Positions 1 to 9,843 of a stretch of 64,000 nt of DNA are shown piece by piece. A program made the position numbers and the translations under genes. The stretch comes from Cladorrhinum sp. PSN259 (lineage: Eukaryota > Ascomycota > Sordariomycetes > Sordariales > Podosporaceae): the NCBI GenBank assembly GCA_033725935.1, contig MU867066.1, forward strand, positions 124,001 to 188,000, given 5' to 3'. Under the pieces are notes generated by a model. That model saw nothing but the letters and a program-made list of their open reading frames with translations, did not search any database and had not been told where the DNA came from. Position 1 is the stretch's first letter; each line of letters opens with the position of its first letter.

Positions 1-735
1 CTTCGATGGGCTCCGCCGATAAAGCCGAGTGTGATGGTGATGATGACGAAGATGCGGATAATAATGATGGCGGTGAAAGCGCCGCAAGTGCTCTGGGGGC
101 CGAAATCTTGAGTTCTGCGGCGTGTATGTGGACGCCGTCTCTTTGAAGCGCTGACAGGGCTAGCAGTGACCGAAGAACAGCAGTAGCTGCGGGACTGTTA
201 CTTGCTAGAGTAATCCGGATTATTGTGTTTCCCAGTTCCTGTGGGTTATGCCCGAAAACGGTCAATGACCGAGACGCCGCGGTCTGGAAGTGGTGTAAAA
301 GCTCCTGCTCACCCGTGTTGAGGTTTGCGGGATTCCACAGCAGAGGTGGCGCGAGAATGGGAGGAGCAACAGAGACGGCCACAGGGCTGTTAAAGTGATA
401 ATGCATCTGCATGTCCCGATAGGAAACGTGTATAATGTGGGTATTGTCTTTTTGGTGCTGACTCCCGGCGGCGGGTGATTTGCCGACCCTGGATCGTCTC
501 CTGTCCCCTGCCTTTGGCCATGATAACCTCAGACTCCTAGGTTGCATCTTTTGTGTTTTGCGGGGCTTGATCCAGTTTCCAGGGTCTGGAGTAAGCCCAA
601 TGACTTCTGGTTTTTTTTTTTAGCACTCAAAAAGTGATCTATCCCGGAACCACTATTTCTTTGTTTTTCTTGTGTCCAGAAGGGACTTGCTGTCTTACCT
701 CCGATTCCCTGCTTACTAGCATTGCCACCCAACAT
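1..735 (-). CDS. Fungal_trans_2-type transcription regulator, 3' part beyond the window, no zinc cluster seen
   Basis: Partial gene running off the left edge. Exon 1 is 735-699 from an ATG, the intron has a GTAAGA donor and a CCAG acceptor, and exon 2 runs from 606 to base 1 without a stop. The product reads through WPKAGDRRR, then VSYRDMQMHYHF, then ELLHHFQTAASRSL and LRSLLALSAL. This matches the conserved opening of the fungal-specific transcription factor domain 2 that follows Zn2Cys6 clusters. No CX2CX6C-type cluster is present upstream: the frame has no earlier ATG, and a TATA-like element lies at about 854-863 (minus strand). The protein is therefore either a regulator without a DNA-binding cluster or a 5'-truncated copy. 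A low-complexity Ser run lies near the left edge. The family call is firm; the start is not. Confidence 0.6.
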
Positions 736-1382
736 TTCGTTTGCTGTTGATAGCCGTATATCCGTAGGCAAGGAGTTGAATGCATGGAACCTGTTCGTTA
801 AGCAACTTGGCAGCTGCCCTCGAACGGCATTCGAGAATGAGGGAAATGGCCCGCTTATAAATAAACCAACGGCAGGGTCACTAAGCTGCCTTGATGTGCG
901 ATTTCAAGTTGCACAACAATAGCCCCGAAGGTAAAAAAGGAGCCGCACCTGGGCACATCCCAGCAATAGCAATCAGTAAGGGCGATGTTCATTATCGAGC
1001 CACTGGAATAGTGCCTCTTTAAGGTACCCATCCGTAAGAAAATTAGCTCCCAATTGGGAAAACAGTCATCAACCAAATGTAGCATCGGCAAAAAATATCC
1101 CAGAAACGTTTACCGAATTTGGACATTAGTCAAGTCTTTGTCAATATGAAGATGGCATTCATACTATTCGACTTGCGCTCGCTTTTTACAATGTTTGCAA
1201 GTTTGGAAACCGTAACATTAACTCGAATTCAAGATTTGATGATTTCACATCTTTGCCCAAGAGCCTATTTGGCTGTCAAATGGTGTTTTAAATTATTCCC
1301 TAGGCATATCTGGTTTTCGTATTTGCCCATCATCATACTCTGCTCGATACTTCAGGGAACAATCGGCAGTGAACTCCAGTCC
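736..1382. other. Intergenic, divided between two minus-strand genes
   Basis: AT-rich. Apart from the TATA-like element near 860 I see no gene, RNA or clear repeat. Confidence 0.5.
854..863 (-). promoter_or_regulatory. TATA-like element upstream of the left-edge regulator
   Basis: The minus strand reads TATTTATAAG about 120 nt before the proposed ATG at 735. It supports transcription starting here rather than further upstream, where a zinc-cluster exon would be expected. Confidence 0.35.
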
Positions 1383-2215
1383 TCATAACCAGCGTTTCCC
1401 ACCCAAATGGGAGATGAAATCACCACCAAGTCCCTTCTCAATACTGGCTTCATCAATGACCTTTCTAATATCCTGAACAGACTGATCCGGAGTGGATGGG
1501 CCAGAGAAGTTAGGAGCATACTGCAAAAATTTCTGCGTAATGCCGCCCAGCGCAGCCGCCTGCTCGGGAGTTGCATCCTTGTAATGTCCAACTTCAACCA
1601 TGCCAGGGCAGATGGACAAGAACAGAACACCATCGTTCTTGTACTGGGCGCTGTACTTGGCCACGAGCAGGTTCATGGCGGCCTTGCTTGCGGCATACAG
1701 ACCACCATTCTCAAGATCCAGCTCGTTGGTCAGCACGGTGTCGGCGAGAGCGCTGGGGATCACGATGACCTTCTTTTGAGCACCGGCGAGGACGAGAGGC
1801 ACAAAAACGTTGAAGAGATGCACGTTGCCGATGACGTTGACTTCGAAGACTTCTCTCAGAGTCGTTGTGACTCCCTCGGGATTACGGCCGAGCGTTCCAA
1901 CGGGTCGTACGCATCAAACATGGGAACTATGCCGGCGTTTGCGATGAGGATGTCGAGCTTGCCACCGGTGATATTTGATGCCTTGATGGAGGCGGCCTTT
2001 AAAGCTGGGTAATCTGTTACATCTGCCTCGAGGAGGTGAATATTGTTGCAGGTACAAAGTTCTGGGTCCGAGGCGATTTTCTGGGAAACCGCGAATTTAT
2101 TGCGGACCACGCCGATGACGGTGTTTTCGGGGATTTTCGAGTACTAGCGGACGAACTCGTAGCCGATTCCTCGGGAGGCGCCGGTCGATAAGAGAAAGTT
2201 GAGGTCGAGGACTAT
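1383..2215 (-). pseudogene. Broken short-chain dehydrogenase/reductase gene
   Basis: On the minus strand an SDR sequence is recognisable from end to end: the cofactor loop TGASRGIG, the NAG motif in LIANAGI, the Ser in IPSALAD, and the YAASK active-site motif. It resembles the small fungal SDRs of the C-factor/norsolorinic-acid-ketoreductase type, about 250 residues. Three lesions interrupt it. The expected initiator reads ATA at 2213-2215. An in-frame TAG sits at 2144-2146, where the frame before and after continues the SDR. A one-base shift near 1900-1903 moves the reading to another frame, which then continues correctly into the VFEVNVIGNVHLFN segment. The ATA and TAG are both explained by CpA-to-TpA changes. 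The 3' half from 1823 is still open to its stop. A dead copy is more likely than an unusual gene structure. Confidence 0.75.
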
Positions 2216-2617
2216 TCATTGAATGCTATCTGCACTTCCTGCCTAAGGGATTCTACTACCTTTATATATTGAACACCAACCAAAAGAAATCCAGTCCTCG
2301 TGAATATCGATTGATCTCGGATTTGTCAAGCAAGAACAGCATTGGGAAAGAATGGGAAAGTATTTGCTTAGGTAACAGTTGCCAGTTTAGAGCGTCGACT
2401 ACAATAGAAAGTGGCATGGGGGTATTAGTTGCCCAAAACGTTCGTTGCACACGGCCCGCATTATTAGCACCATGGACTTTCGGATCCCTTGCCCAAACTT
2501 AATTCCAGAGCTCACTTGCATCAAAGTCTGTTCTGAGCTGGTCTATCGTTCATTTTCTCGTTTCCATCCAAGCAAACCTCTGCATAAGAATACACACATT
2601 AAAAAAACAATCTCTTA
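2216..2617. other. Intergenic between two SDR genes
   Basis: No supported gene or repeat seen; it holds the 3' flank of the intact SDR and the 5' flank of the decayed one. Confidence 0.4.
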
Positions 2618-3763
2618 TCACCGAAGTCCTTCCACAGTCCCCTTCAAACTTGGTACGTACTTCTCCAACTCACCAATCGTTTCCTCATAAAGCCTTGCTG
2701 CAATTTCTCTGCCCTCATCTTTGTAAGCCAAAGGCGGCATCGGCTGCACTTTAGCGTCCTCCACATAAACTCCGTGCCACTTTCCCTCATCTTCTTCCCC
2801 GACATTAACAACAGCACGCACCACACTCCTGGCCCCAACGCTGCACGTCCTTCCCACAAGCTTATGGCCGACTTTCATGGCCACCTTGACTATCCCCGCC
2901 AGTTCGCGGCCCATCTCGGAGCCGTAACAAAATCCTGGGTTGGGCAGGTTGATGGTTACACCCTTTCCGTCCGAGGAAAACGGGTATACTCTGGAACAAA
3001 GGTGGGAGATGAATAATTGACCCAGCAGTTTGGAGGTTGCGTACCGGTCTTGACAGTCCCACTGTTCCTTGGTGCCGTTGACTGCCTGGTCGCCGCTAAA
3101 TTCTTTCTTGAAGAGTGGGAGAATGGGTGTTTCAGGGCCAGGGGGGTTAATGGCGAACTTGGCCCAGGCTGCGGTATCGGACGAAACGATGCAGATGCGG
3201 CCATTCGTGTGAGGGTCTGACTTTTTGTTCTCAATTATGGGGATAAGCAAGAGGGCAAGAAGCATGTTTGACAGGTAGTTGGTTTGGATATCTTCCTCGT
3301 ATTGGGTTTTTGGGTTGTAATCTTCAACAAACTTGAAGATGCCGGCGTTGAGGATTGCCATATCGAGGGACGGTAGTTGAGTTGCATCTTTCGCACGGTC
3401 TGCAAATGCCACAATTGATTCTGGGTTAGAGAGGTTGACTGGCCAGACCTGGATTGATGTGGGTTTCTGTGATGGGAATTCCTTGAGCAGGAGTTGCTTG
3501 GCGGATTCTCCTTTCTCTAGGGTGCGGACTGCAATGATGAGGTTGGATAATCCCAAACTCAAGAGCAGACGAGCAATTTCGAGTCCCAGCCCAGGAGTAC
3601 TGTTCACGCCCGTGACGATTGCTGACTTGCCTTTGAGCGAGACATCTGTGGGGGTGATTGGAGCAGGCGTGACAAATAGCTGACGGTAAAGGTATTGAGA
3701 AATGGTTGCCCGCTTCTCCGGTGAGATGTCAAACTGAGGAGTGGAAGTGTTTTCGGTGGCCAT
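2618..3763 (-). CDS. Short-chain dehydrogenase/reductase, 381 aa
   Basis: Intronless NAD(P)H-dependent oxidoreductase of the extended retinol-dehydrogenase-like type common in fungi. Visible motifs are the cofactor loop TGVNSTPGLG (about residue 51), the NAG motif in MAILNAGIF (about 130), a Ser pair in CIVSSDTA and the active-site YATSK (about residue 242). The length exceeds a classical 250-residue SDR because of a 45-residue N-terminal extension and a C-terminal helical tail, which is normal for this fungal subgroup. The start at 3763 is the first ATG of the frame. It lies 402 bp from the broken SDR on the same strand, but the two are not recent duplicates: their motifs and lengths differ. 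The substrate cannot be told. No signal peptide or membrane segment. Confidence 0.85.
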   Translation of the reverse strand: MATENTSTPQFDISPEKRATISQYLYRQLFVTPAPITPTDVSLKGKSAIVTGVNSTPGLGLEIARLLLSLGLSNLIIAVRTLEKGESAKQLLLKEFPSQKPTSIQVWPVNLSNPESIVAFADRAKDATQLPSLDMAILNAGIFKFVEDYNPKTQYEEDIQTNYLSNMLLALLLIPIIENKKSDPHTNGRICIVSSDTAAWAKFAINPPGPETPILPLFKKEFSGDQAVNGTKEQWDCQDRYATSKLLGQLFISHLCSRVYPFSSDGKGVTINLPNPGFCYGSEMGRELAGIVKVAMKVGHKLVGRTCSVGARSVVRAVVNVGEEDEGKWHGVYVEDAKVQPMPPLAYKDEGREIAARLYEETIGELEKYVPSLKGTVEGLR

Positions 3764-4852
3764 TTTATGTCAAGACTAATAACCTAAATATCTAGAGCTC
3801 TTCGGACTTGGACTGTTGACGGGATGTGTGAGATCTTTTATCTCCTTACCGCACAAGAGCCACCGATCGCCACACTTTCTTAGTCCGTCTCGCATCGGGA
3901 CAAGCCCCACTTATATACCAGATAAGTACTGAAACAAGATTTCGATTAGTAAAGAGGATTCGCACGCGCGTCATTGAATTAACCACAATAGGGATTTCTC
4001 GGCGCTATGCTATCCAAATACAGTCATGGAAAAAGTTTCATGACCTTCATACGCGTTGCTCAGATTGATCAAGTCACCAATCACTACCACCACAAGCTGA
4101 AATATCCTGGATGACTCTTTTTATAACGAAACAACTTCTGTTGAGTGCAGCGCCACAGAGAACAGACCCAAAAGAGAACGACAGCCGATAGGAAGAGATA
4201 CTTGACATTGAAAATGGAGTATGCCCGACCGAGAGAGGGATAGCGATGGCACCCAGAAACACGGCGGATCGGGCTCCGATCTATGTTGGCTTCTCCGTTT
4301 CTCCAAAGGCTTGGGGTGATTTCTAGCTGGATGTCTGCTACGATTGTTCCGTCAAGAGCGTAGAAAAGAACGGTGGAAAGAAGGAAGAGTACCTATGCGA
4401 GGAAACATTAAGTTTAAGATATATCTAGTGGACCAAGTGTTTGGCATTGACAATGTAAATGATGTAGCCCTTTCCCAGTTGACTTGTTGTCAGCCTTATT
4501 AAGAGATGGGGAAGAGAGACAGGGTCAGCGGGATGTAAGATGGTAATTGTTGGGTTGGGCAAGAAACGAGAGACAGGGGTGGTTTCATCGCTTCTAACCC
4601 TGATTGAGAGGATCCGAGATGTAAGGCGATAGTAAAGAGTAATATTCTAGAATGGGGATATGAAGCCGGATGCTGCGGGTATTCTTGACCAATTATGTTA
4701 AAACCACGTGCAGTTGCAGCAGCTTACTCATAGCCCACAGGATTTAAAGCTTTATATTCTGGGCAGTTGAATGTTAATGTTACTCTGCTTATTTTTTTTC
4801 ATTTCCCCATTTTCAAAACACTCAAGAAAACTTGCATAAGCAGATTGAAAAG
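3764..4852. other. 1.1-kb intergenic region between divergent genes
   Basis: Lies between the starts of the SDR (minus) and the cupin gene (plus), so it should hold both promoters. I see no gene or repeat. Short open frames around 4074-4306 have no recognisable content. Confidence 0.45.
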
Positions 4853-5667
4853 ATGGCACGCGGTTGGCAGGAGTGGCTTTCGCCTCGACCGAAACGCAAC
4901 CCCCACCCCCCAGGTTCACAGATGCCGTCCTTCCTTGACACGAGCCTTTACGAATTCACTTACGAGGAAGATGGCCGTTTTGTCGTCAAGGAGAGACACT
5001 ACGCTAGCAATAAGACAGTGCGAGAAGGAAAATCTGGACCGCCCCTTCACATTCACATCAACCAGACCGAGTATTTCCAGGTCGTTCAGGGTACCCTGGC
5101 AGCCGTTAAGGATGGCGAGGAAGTCACTCTCACCAAGGATGATGGCGTGTTGGAGATTCCTAGTGGAGCTCGGTGAGCAATAATTGACATAATTCCATGC
5201 ATAGACCCCTGACTAATTCGCATCCGCCGCCGGCACGGCATTTCGAAGTCATCGATTCTGGGCGCACACATCTATCAACCAAACTAATGAGGATCTGATC
5301 TTCAAGGTTTGGACTGAGCCACAATCACTCGATCGTGGATTTGACGAGAGCTTTTTGAGGAACATTGTGGGCTACTTCCGAGACTGTTACCAGCAGGGTC
5401 TCGAGCCTTCGATCTTTGCCGTGTGTCTGTTTGGGGCCGCCGCCGATATTGTGTTCATATGCCCCCCATTTTGGGTGCCTGTCTGGATCCTCCAGTCTGT
5501 CCAGTGGGTAATAGCAGACGTTATCGGACGGCGGTTACTCGGGTAAGTTTCTACAGATATATTATTGGCCCTATAATTACTAGGCATGTCTTGTCGCTGA
5601 CTTTTGGTGATCTTCGGACAGTTACCAGGCAGCGTACCCGGAGTATAGCGTGCAAAAGTTAAAGTGA
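4853..5667 (+). CDS. Cupin-domain protein with a C-terminal hydrophobic segment, 219 aa
   Basis: Three exons: 4853-5172, 5249-5542 and 5622-5667. The first junction splits an Arg codon (SGA-R-HRFWAH) and the last exon ends YSVQKLK. The N-terminal half holds a cupin fold signature: PPLHIHINQTEYFQVVQG with the metal-type His/Glu spacing (HxHxxxxE), then EIPSGARHRFWAH, which supplies the second-motif His. The C-terminal third is rich in aromatic and hydrophobic residues (about residues 155-185, PPFWVPVWILQSVQWVIADV), so membrane association is likely. ATG 4853 is the first in the frame; codons before it are open only from a TTG. Fungal proteins of this shape are usually annotated as cupin_2 domain proteins of unknown substrate. 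Downstream lies decayed sequence, not an operon partner. Confidence 0.75.
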
Positions 5668-5745
5668 GCCTTGGGAGAAAGTGGTGTCGCGTGGGCTGAT
5701 CTAGTGCCTGTTTATCTGCGCGCACGTGGTAGAGTAGGTGCATCG

Positions 5746-6082
5746 GCATGGATCCCGTTTCGGAATGGATCAGAACTTGTCTCCAAGAGTGGTGGAACGA
5801 CAAAAAGAAATTTCCATATAAATAGGTGTACAAGCATGCTGTCTCACTTTCCACATGATAAACATCAGCGACGAGTTTTACCGCGTTTTCTCCATAAACG
5901 TCGTTGTTACGGCAGCCGCTCGCGAGAGGGAAAGCCCAAAGATTTGCGTATCCTACCGCGAGCACATTTCACGCGACCCCGAGTTCGAGAACAAGATTTC
6001 CCAGCAGCTCGAAGCCTTTGCAGCAGCCTAGAACGACGATACGCCGATCGACGCTGCCAATACGGTCGTGGCCTTGCTGTAG
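5746..6082 (+). pseudogene. Unidentified decayed coding fragment
   Basis: The plus strand from about 5865 reads as ordinary protein (SDEFYRVFSIN, then PKICVSYREHISRDPEF, then KISQQLEAFAAA) with two in-frame TAG codons (6028-6030 and 6080-6082) that CAG-to-TAG changes would explain. A short open stretch from an ATG at 5748 ends at a TAG beside a possible GTGTAC donor and may be a preceding exon. I do not recognise the family. The fragment stops exactly where a hairpin insertion begins. It could also be a chance open stretch, but amino-acid composition favours a relic. Confidence 0.35.
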
Positions 6083-6164
6083 TACGTGGTGTTGGAAATA
6101 ACATGGGACACTAACAATTGTGGCTATTAAGCGGAGTGTCCCATGTTATTTCCAACACCACGTA
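6083..6164. mobile_element. 82-bp hairpin insertion with 29-bp terminal inverted repeats and 5-bp target duplication
   Basis: The left arm 6083-6111 and right arm 6136-6164 are perfect inverted complements; one further pair (6112/6135) closes the stem, leaving a loop of about 22 nt. The arms start TACGTGGTGTTGG and end CCAACACCACGTA. TGTAG is present directly on both sides (6078-6082 and 6165-6169). This is the structure of a tiny MITE-like insertion with a target-site duplication. No coding capacity. Confidence 0.6.
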
Positions 6165-6169
6165 TGTAG

Positions 6170-6706
6170 CTAGAGAGCAAACTTGCAGGGTGGGACCGAG
6201 GCATAACTAGGTATAGCACGGCAAGGGGTCTCACAGACTGGGGGCGGAAGCGGGGAGCGATCGGGGGATCCTGGGTAAGATGATGCTCGGGGCCTACGAA
6301 TGCGGATGTCACGCTCCAGAGATAGTTGGATTTTATAACACACATAGTGAGTAGGTAGGTATTATTACGTGTACATATGGAGACAAGCCAGCAGTGGGAC
6401 ACGGGATACGACGTAACATTCCCACGTTGATCGGCCCTAAAATCGAGCTATAACTCGGAAATCCGGGTATACGGAATACAGGGATAAATATACCGTTTAA
6501 TCCAAGCGCGCCAATTATCCGCAAGGAGGCCAAAGTAGACGATAGTAACTCTGAGAAACATATGCTATATAATAACCCTGTGGTCTTGGGGGCAACAAGC
6601 ACTCTTGCTTAACCCTCAACTTAAACAATAACACAATCTGTAGAGGTCACCTACGCAACTCACTTGCTCACCCGATAGAATCCCCTCCCTCGCAACCCTC
6701 TCCACA
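6170..6706. other. Promoter region of the CE1 esterase gene
   Basis: No gene seen. A TATA-like TATATAA lies at 6566-6572, 135 nt before the ATG at 6707. Confidence 0.4.
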
Positions 6707-7654
6707 ATGAGACTCCCACATTTGCCCTTGCTCCTGACATTAGGCAGTCTAACGACAGCCGAAGGCCAACTGCAACCCATCGCCAACTTTGGGGTTAACA
6801 AATCTGGTGCCAAGATGTTCATATATGAGCCCACCACGGGCCTGCCTCCTAATCCCGCGATTGTCGTCGGAATCCACTACTGCACTGGCACGGCGCAAAA
6901 GTATTACAATAGCAACCCAGGTCTGCACCAGCTCGCCGACCAAAAGAGGTTTCTCGTCATCTACCCGGAGTCGCCCAACAGCGGGGGTTGTTGGGATGTC
7001 TCGTCGCGCGCGACGCTGAGGCGGGACGGAGGCGCCGACAGCAACGGGATCGCCGAGATGGTGAGGTGGGCGGTGGACAAGTACCAAGCAGACTCCAAGA
7101 GGGTGTTTGCTATTGGCGAGTCGTCCGGGGGAATGATGGCGGTAAGACTCCCTTAGCCTGGTGTCTGCTTTCTTTCGTTTACTGATTAATGCGATGCGCG
7201 CGGGCATGATTAGAGTATCCTCGCAGCAGCATATCCCGATCTGTTCGCGGCCGTCATCAACTACTCAGGTGTAGCAGTCGGCTGCTTCTTCACCGATTCC
7301 GTCGCCGGGTGGAATAACACCTGTTCGGGCGGCAATTTAAACGCAACACCAGAGTGGTGGGCAAAGTGGGTATATGATGCCTACCCTGGATATAATGGGA
7401 CGCGACCCCGCATGCAGATCTACCACGGAGACATCGACACAACCATTGCGCCAGCCAACTACAACTATTCCATCACCCAGTGGACCACGGTATTTGGCTA
7501 CCGCGCGCAGCCCGGATGCCAAAAGATCGACAAGCCGGAAAAGGGGTATACTACGCAGGTGTTTGGCCCACTACTCACTGGTATCTATGCCCATGGAGTT
7601 GGTCACGGCGTACCTGTTCATCCGGCCGAGGATATGAAATTCTTTGGCTTGTGA
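6707..7654 (+). CDS. Secreted carbohydrate esterase family 1 protein (acetylxylan/feruloyl esterase type), 291 aa
   Basis: Two exons, 6707-7141 and 7214-7654, joined in phase 0 after GGMMA. A signal peptide covers about residues 1-20 (hydrophobic LLLTLGSL, then TAEG). The alpha/beta-hydrolase core shows the nucleophile elbow GESSGG (Ser about 140), the Asp in IYHGDIDTTIAP and the His in GVGHGVPVH. The segment YPDLFAAVINYSGVAVGCF and the GTRPRMQIYHG stretch are typical of CE1 enzymes that remove acetyl or feruloyl groups from arabinoxylan outside the cell. There is no CBM1 module. TATA-like TATATAA sits 135 nt upstream. Acetylxylan and feruloyl esterases of this family look alike, so the exact ester cleaved is left open. 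It is one of four plant-polymer genes scattered in the window. Confidence 0.85.
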
Positions 7655-8030
7655 GATTATTATGTGTTGGGGCTGCACAAGCTCACGGATATGTACGGAT
7701 TAATTAAGCCAAATAAACAAGTTACCTCAAGGTTAGTGCTGTTGTCATCACACACTGTTATCAACATAGACGCCATATTCATCGTTTAAGTCATCTTCTT
7801 TTCTTCTCAGAGAGTTTTGTTGTTGTTGAGTAGACATAACGTAACTAGTGAGCCAAGTCGCCAAACTGCTTCTCTCCAGCTTTGATGCGCTTCACAACAA
7901 TTTCTCTCATTCACTCTGTGTACCGTCCTGATTAGCAGCCCTGAGCGGGGAGCTGATGCAAGAGGGCAAGATGTTAGTGATCATAAAGACACAGCTCTTC
8001 GGCCGAATTTGGAAAATAAAAAACAACGCG
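7655..8030. other. Intergenic 3' flank of the CE1 esterase gene
   Basis: Nothing recognisable. Confidence 0.4.
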
Positions 8031-8290
8031 GGCATTTTTGTTGCCTTTATACCGTTTCTTTACGGCGAGGGAAAGGACAACGCGGTGCGTAGCCCCAGTC
8101 CGCTCGTCTGAACTGAGAAGGTGTCGTATAGTTCAGACAAAGAGTTCCTGGGACTTTTTGCTCTCTAGACACAACAGACAACAGCCCCAACCGCGGCCCA
8201 GCCAAGAGGTATCTGGACCTTGCCAACCTTTGAAATTCTGTCACAGAACAAAAGTGCAAACCGCACATCACTCCCAAAACTACGCGTCTC
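8031..8290 (+). pseudogene. Relic of a HET-domain gene
   Basis: From 8031 the plus strand reads GIFVAFIPFLYGEGKDNAVR, the highly conserved end of fungal HET (heterokaryon incompatibility) domains, where LLGIF then PLLYGEG is usual. A stop follows after a few codons. The text then continues in another frame with an in-frame TAG (EKVSYSSDKEFLGLFAL, later TAAQPRGIWTLP), resembling the linker after HET in larger multidomain proteins. The domain before 8031 is missing. It is a short, frameshifted remnant without a start, so it is not expected to make protein. A different HET relic and one intact HET gene occur elsewhere in the window. Confidence 0.6.
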
Positions 8291-9018
8291 TCAGTAGATG
8301 ATTATCTGGAAGAGTTCGGACGGGCCCGGATTGTTCGCCGGGTTGAATTAGTGCACCCCCTGCGGTAAGGGGTGCCAAGATTCCTCCGTGAAGTTCGAGC
8401 TGTAAATGACACCTGATATCCTGGTTTCCGTGGTTTGCCGTCTTAAATGCTTCACCTCGCCCCCAGAAGATATCAACTTAAGGGTTAAGACCTTGATCAA
8501 AGGCCTCGATCTTGAGCAGCGGGCCGAGAAGAGAGACGCCGGTAAGGCTGTCAAGTCGATTGGCACGCCGCCATGAAGCATTCCCCTTGAGGTAACTGCA
8601 TGCGTTATATGCGACATGAATATAGGAATGGGTGACGAGTTGGGTAACTGGAAAGAGGTCAAATGGGTAGTTATTTATCAAAGGGACTGTTTGAGTTAAC
8701 TAATTCCAAACATATTGAAGGTTACCACCACGCTCCGGCTAAAGGCCTCTCTGTACGTATGTGAGTACTCGACAGCGCAGGCACAGGAGCATTTGAACAC
8801 ATTTTGGAATTAGTGTTAGCCAATTTTCCTTGGCGTCATTATCCTATTGGATCGCATCGACGAGGGCTATTGCAATCTAAACACGACGAGGGATCGGCGC
8901 GGCAATCATGATGTTGGGCTTTCAAACTACTTATACATGGAACTCCTCTCTGCTCCAACTACTGCGTGAGTCAAACCTCGAGTGACGAGGTGCACGACGA
9001 ACTGCGAAATCCTACAGC
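8291..9018. other. Intergenic, upstream of the cutinase-like gene
   Basis: No supported gene. A 104-codon minus-strand frame at 8348-8662 has no recognisable motif. Confidence 0.4.
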
Positions 9019-9843
9019 ATGCAGCCAACATTGGTGCTATCCCTAGTCGCTGCCCCTCTTGTGGCAGCGCAGTGCAACAAAGTCCAGATCTTCACGGCAG
9101 TCGGCCACGGCGAAACATATCCGGGAGTACAGCGATCTATCACCACGGCCGTCTGTCAGGGAATATCGAGCTGTGGAGTCGCCAACATTCTATATCCGTC
9201 GACTGTGAGCGGCGATGGCTGCCGAGCCATTGAGCAAGGCATCGCAAACGGAAGGACCGTTATTACCGAGTACGCAGCCAAGTGTCCCGAGTCCAAGATC
9301 GTGGTGATGGGGTGGTCTCAGGGCGCCTCCGTCGTTGGTGATCTCCTGGCCGGCGGAGGGGGGCCGGGTAAGGGGGCAATGGCGGGCTGTATACAAGCGA
9401 CCACCGAACCGATGAATGCTACCACATCGCCCGGAAGTCACAGTACGCAATTATTCCCAAGCCCTTGATCGATCGGTTCTCGCTAAACACACTTCAATAG
9501 TTGTCGCCGTTGCGCTGTATGGAAATCCTCGCCATAACGCCAACCAGAAATTTAACGTTGGGACTGGCTCAGCAACAGATGGGGTGCGTGAACTCCAATC
9601 TCCTTTTTATTGTGTTCTTTTTACCAGCTCATCGCGCTTACTGCCTTGCTTAAACAGGTTATGGCGCGGCCGCCCGAAAACCTCGCTGTTCTGCAAGCTT
9701 GGGGAGACAGGCTTCAAGACTACTGTGCAAGGGGAGACATTGCTTGCAACGCTGGCAAGGATGGCGGCGCCCATAGTAGCTACTTTTCCAGCAGCTATGC
9801 TTCCATCCCAGCAAAGTGGATTAGATCAAAGCTTGGTATTTAG
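9019..9843 (+). CDS. Secreted CE5 esterase (cutinase/acetylxylan esterase type), 230 aa
   Basis: Three exons: 9019-9442, 9501-9583 and 9658-9843. Junctions restore PGSH-IVAVALYGNPRH and GSATDG-VMARPP. The signal peptide is MQPTLVLSLVAAPLVAA. The CE5 serine-hydrolase fold is shown by the nucleophile elbow GWSQG (Ser about 96), ALYGNPRH, the catalytic Asp in DYCARGDIAC and the His in GGAHSSYF. Cysteines are spaced for the usual disulfides. Secreted enzymes of this family cleave cutin or acetyl groups on xylan; GWSQG and the NPRH segment fit the acetylxylan-esterase branch slightly better, but I cannot separate the two. No carbohydrate-binding module. The length is normal. Confidence 0.85.

Noticed and set aside
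1407..2012. 201-codon plus-strand frame
   Set aside because: Exact antisense of the decayed SDR; the minus strand holds the SDR motifs.
1383..3763. Tandem duplication of two SDR genes
   Set aside because: The two proteins differ in length, cofactor loop and active-site context; not recent copies.
5387..5965. 192-codon minus-strand frame
   Set aside because: Runs antisense through cupin exons 2 and 3 and the relic; no motif of its own.
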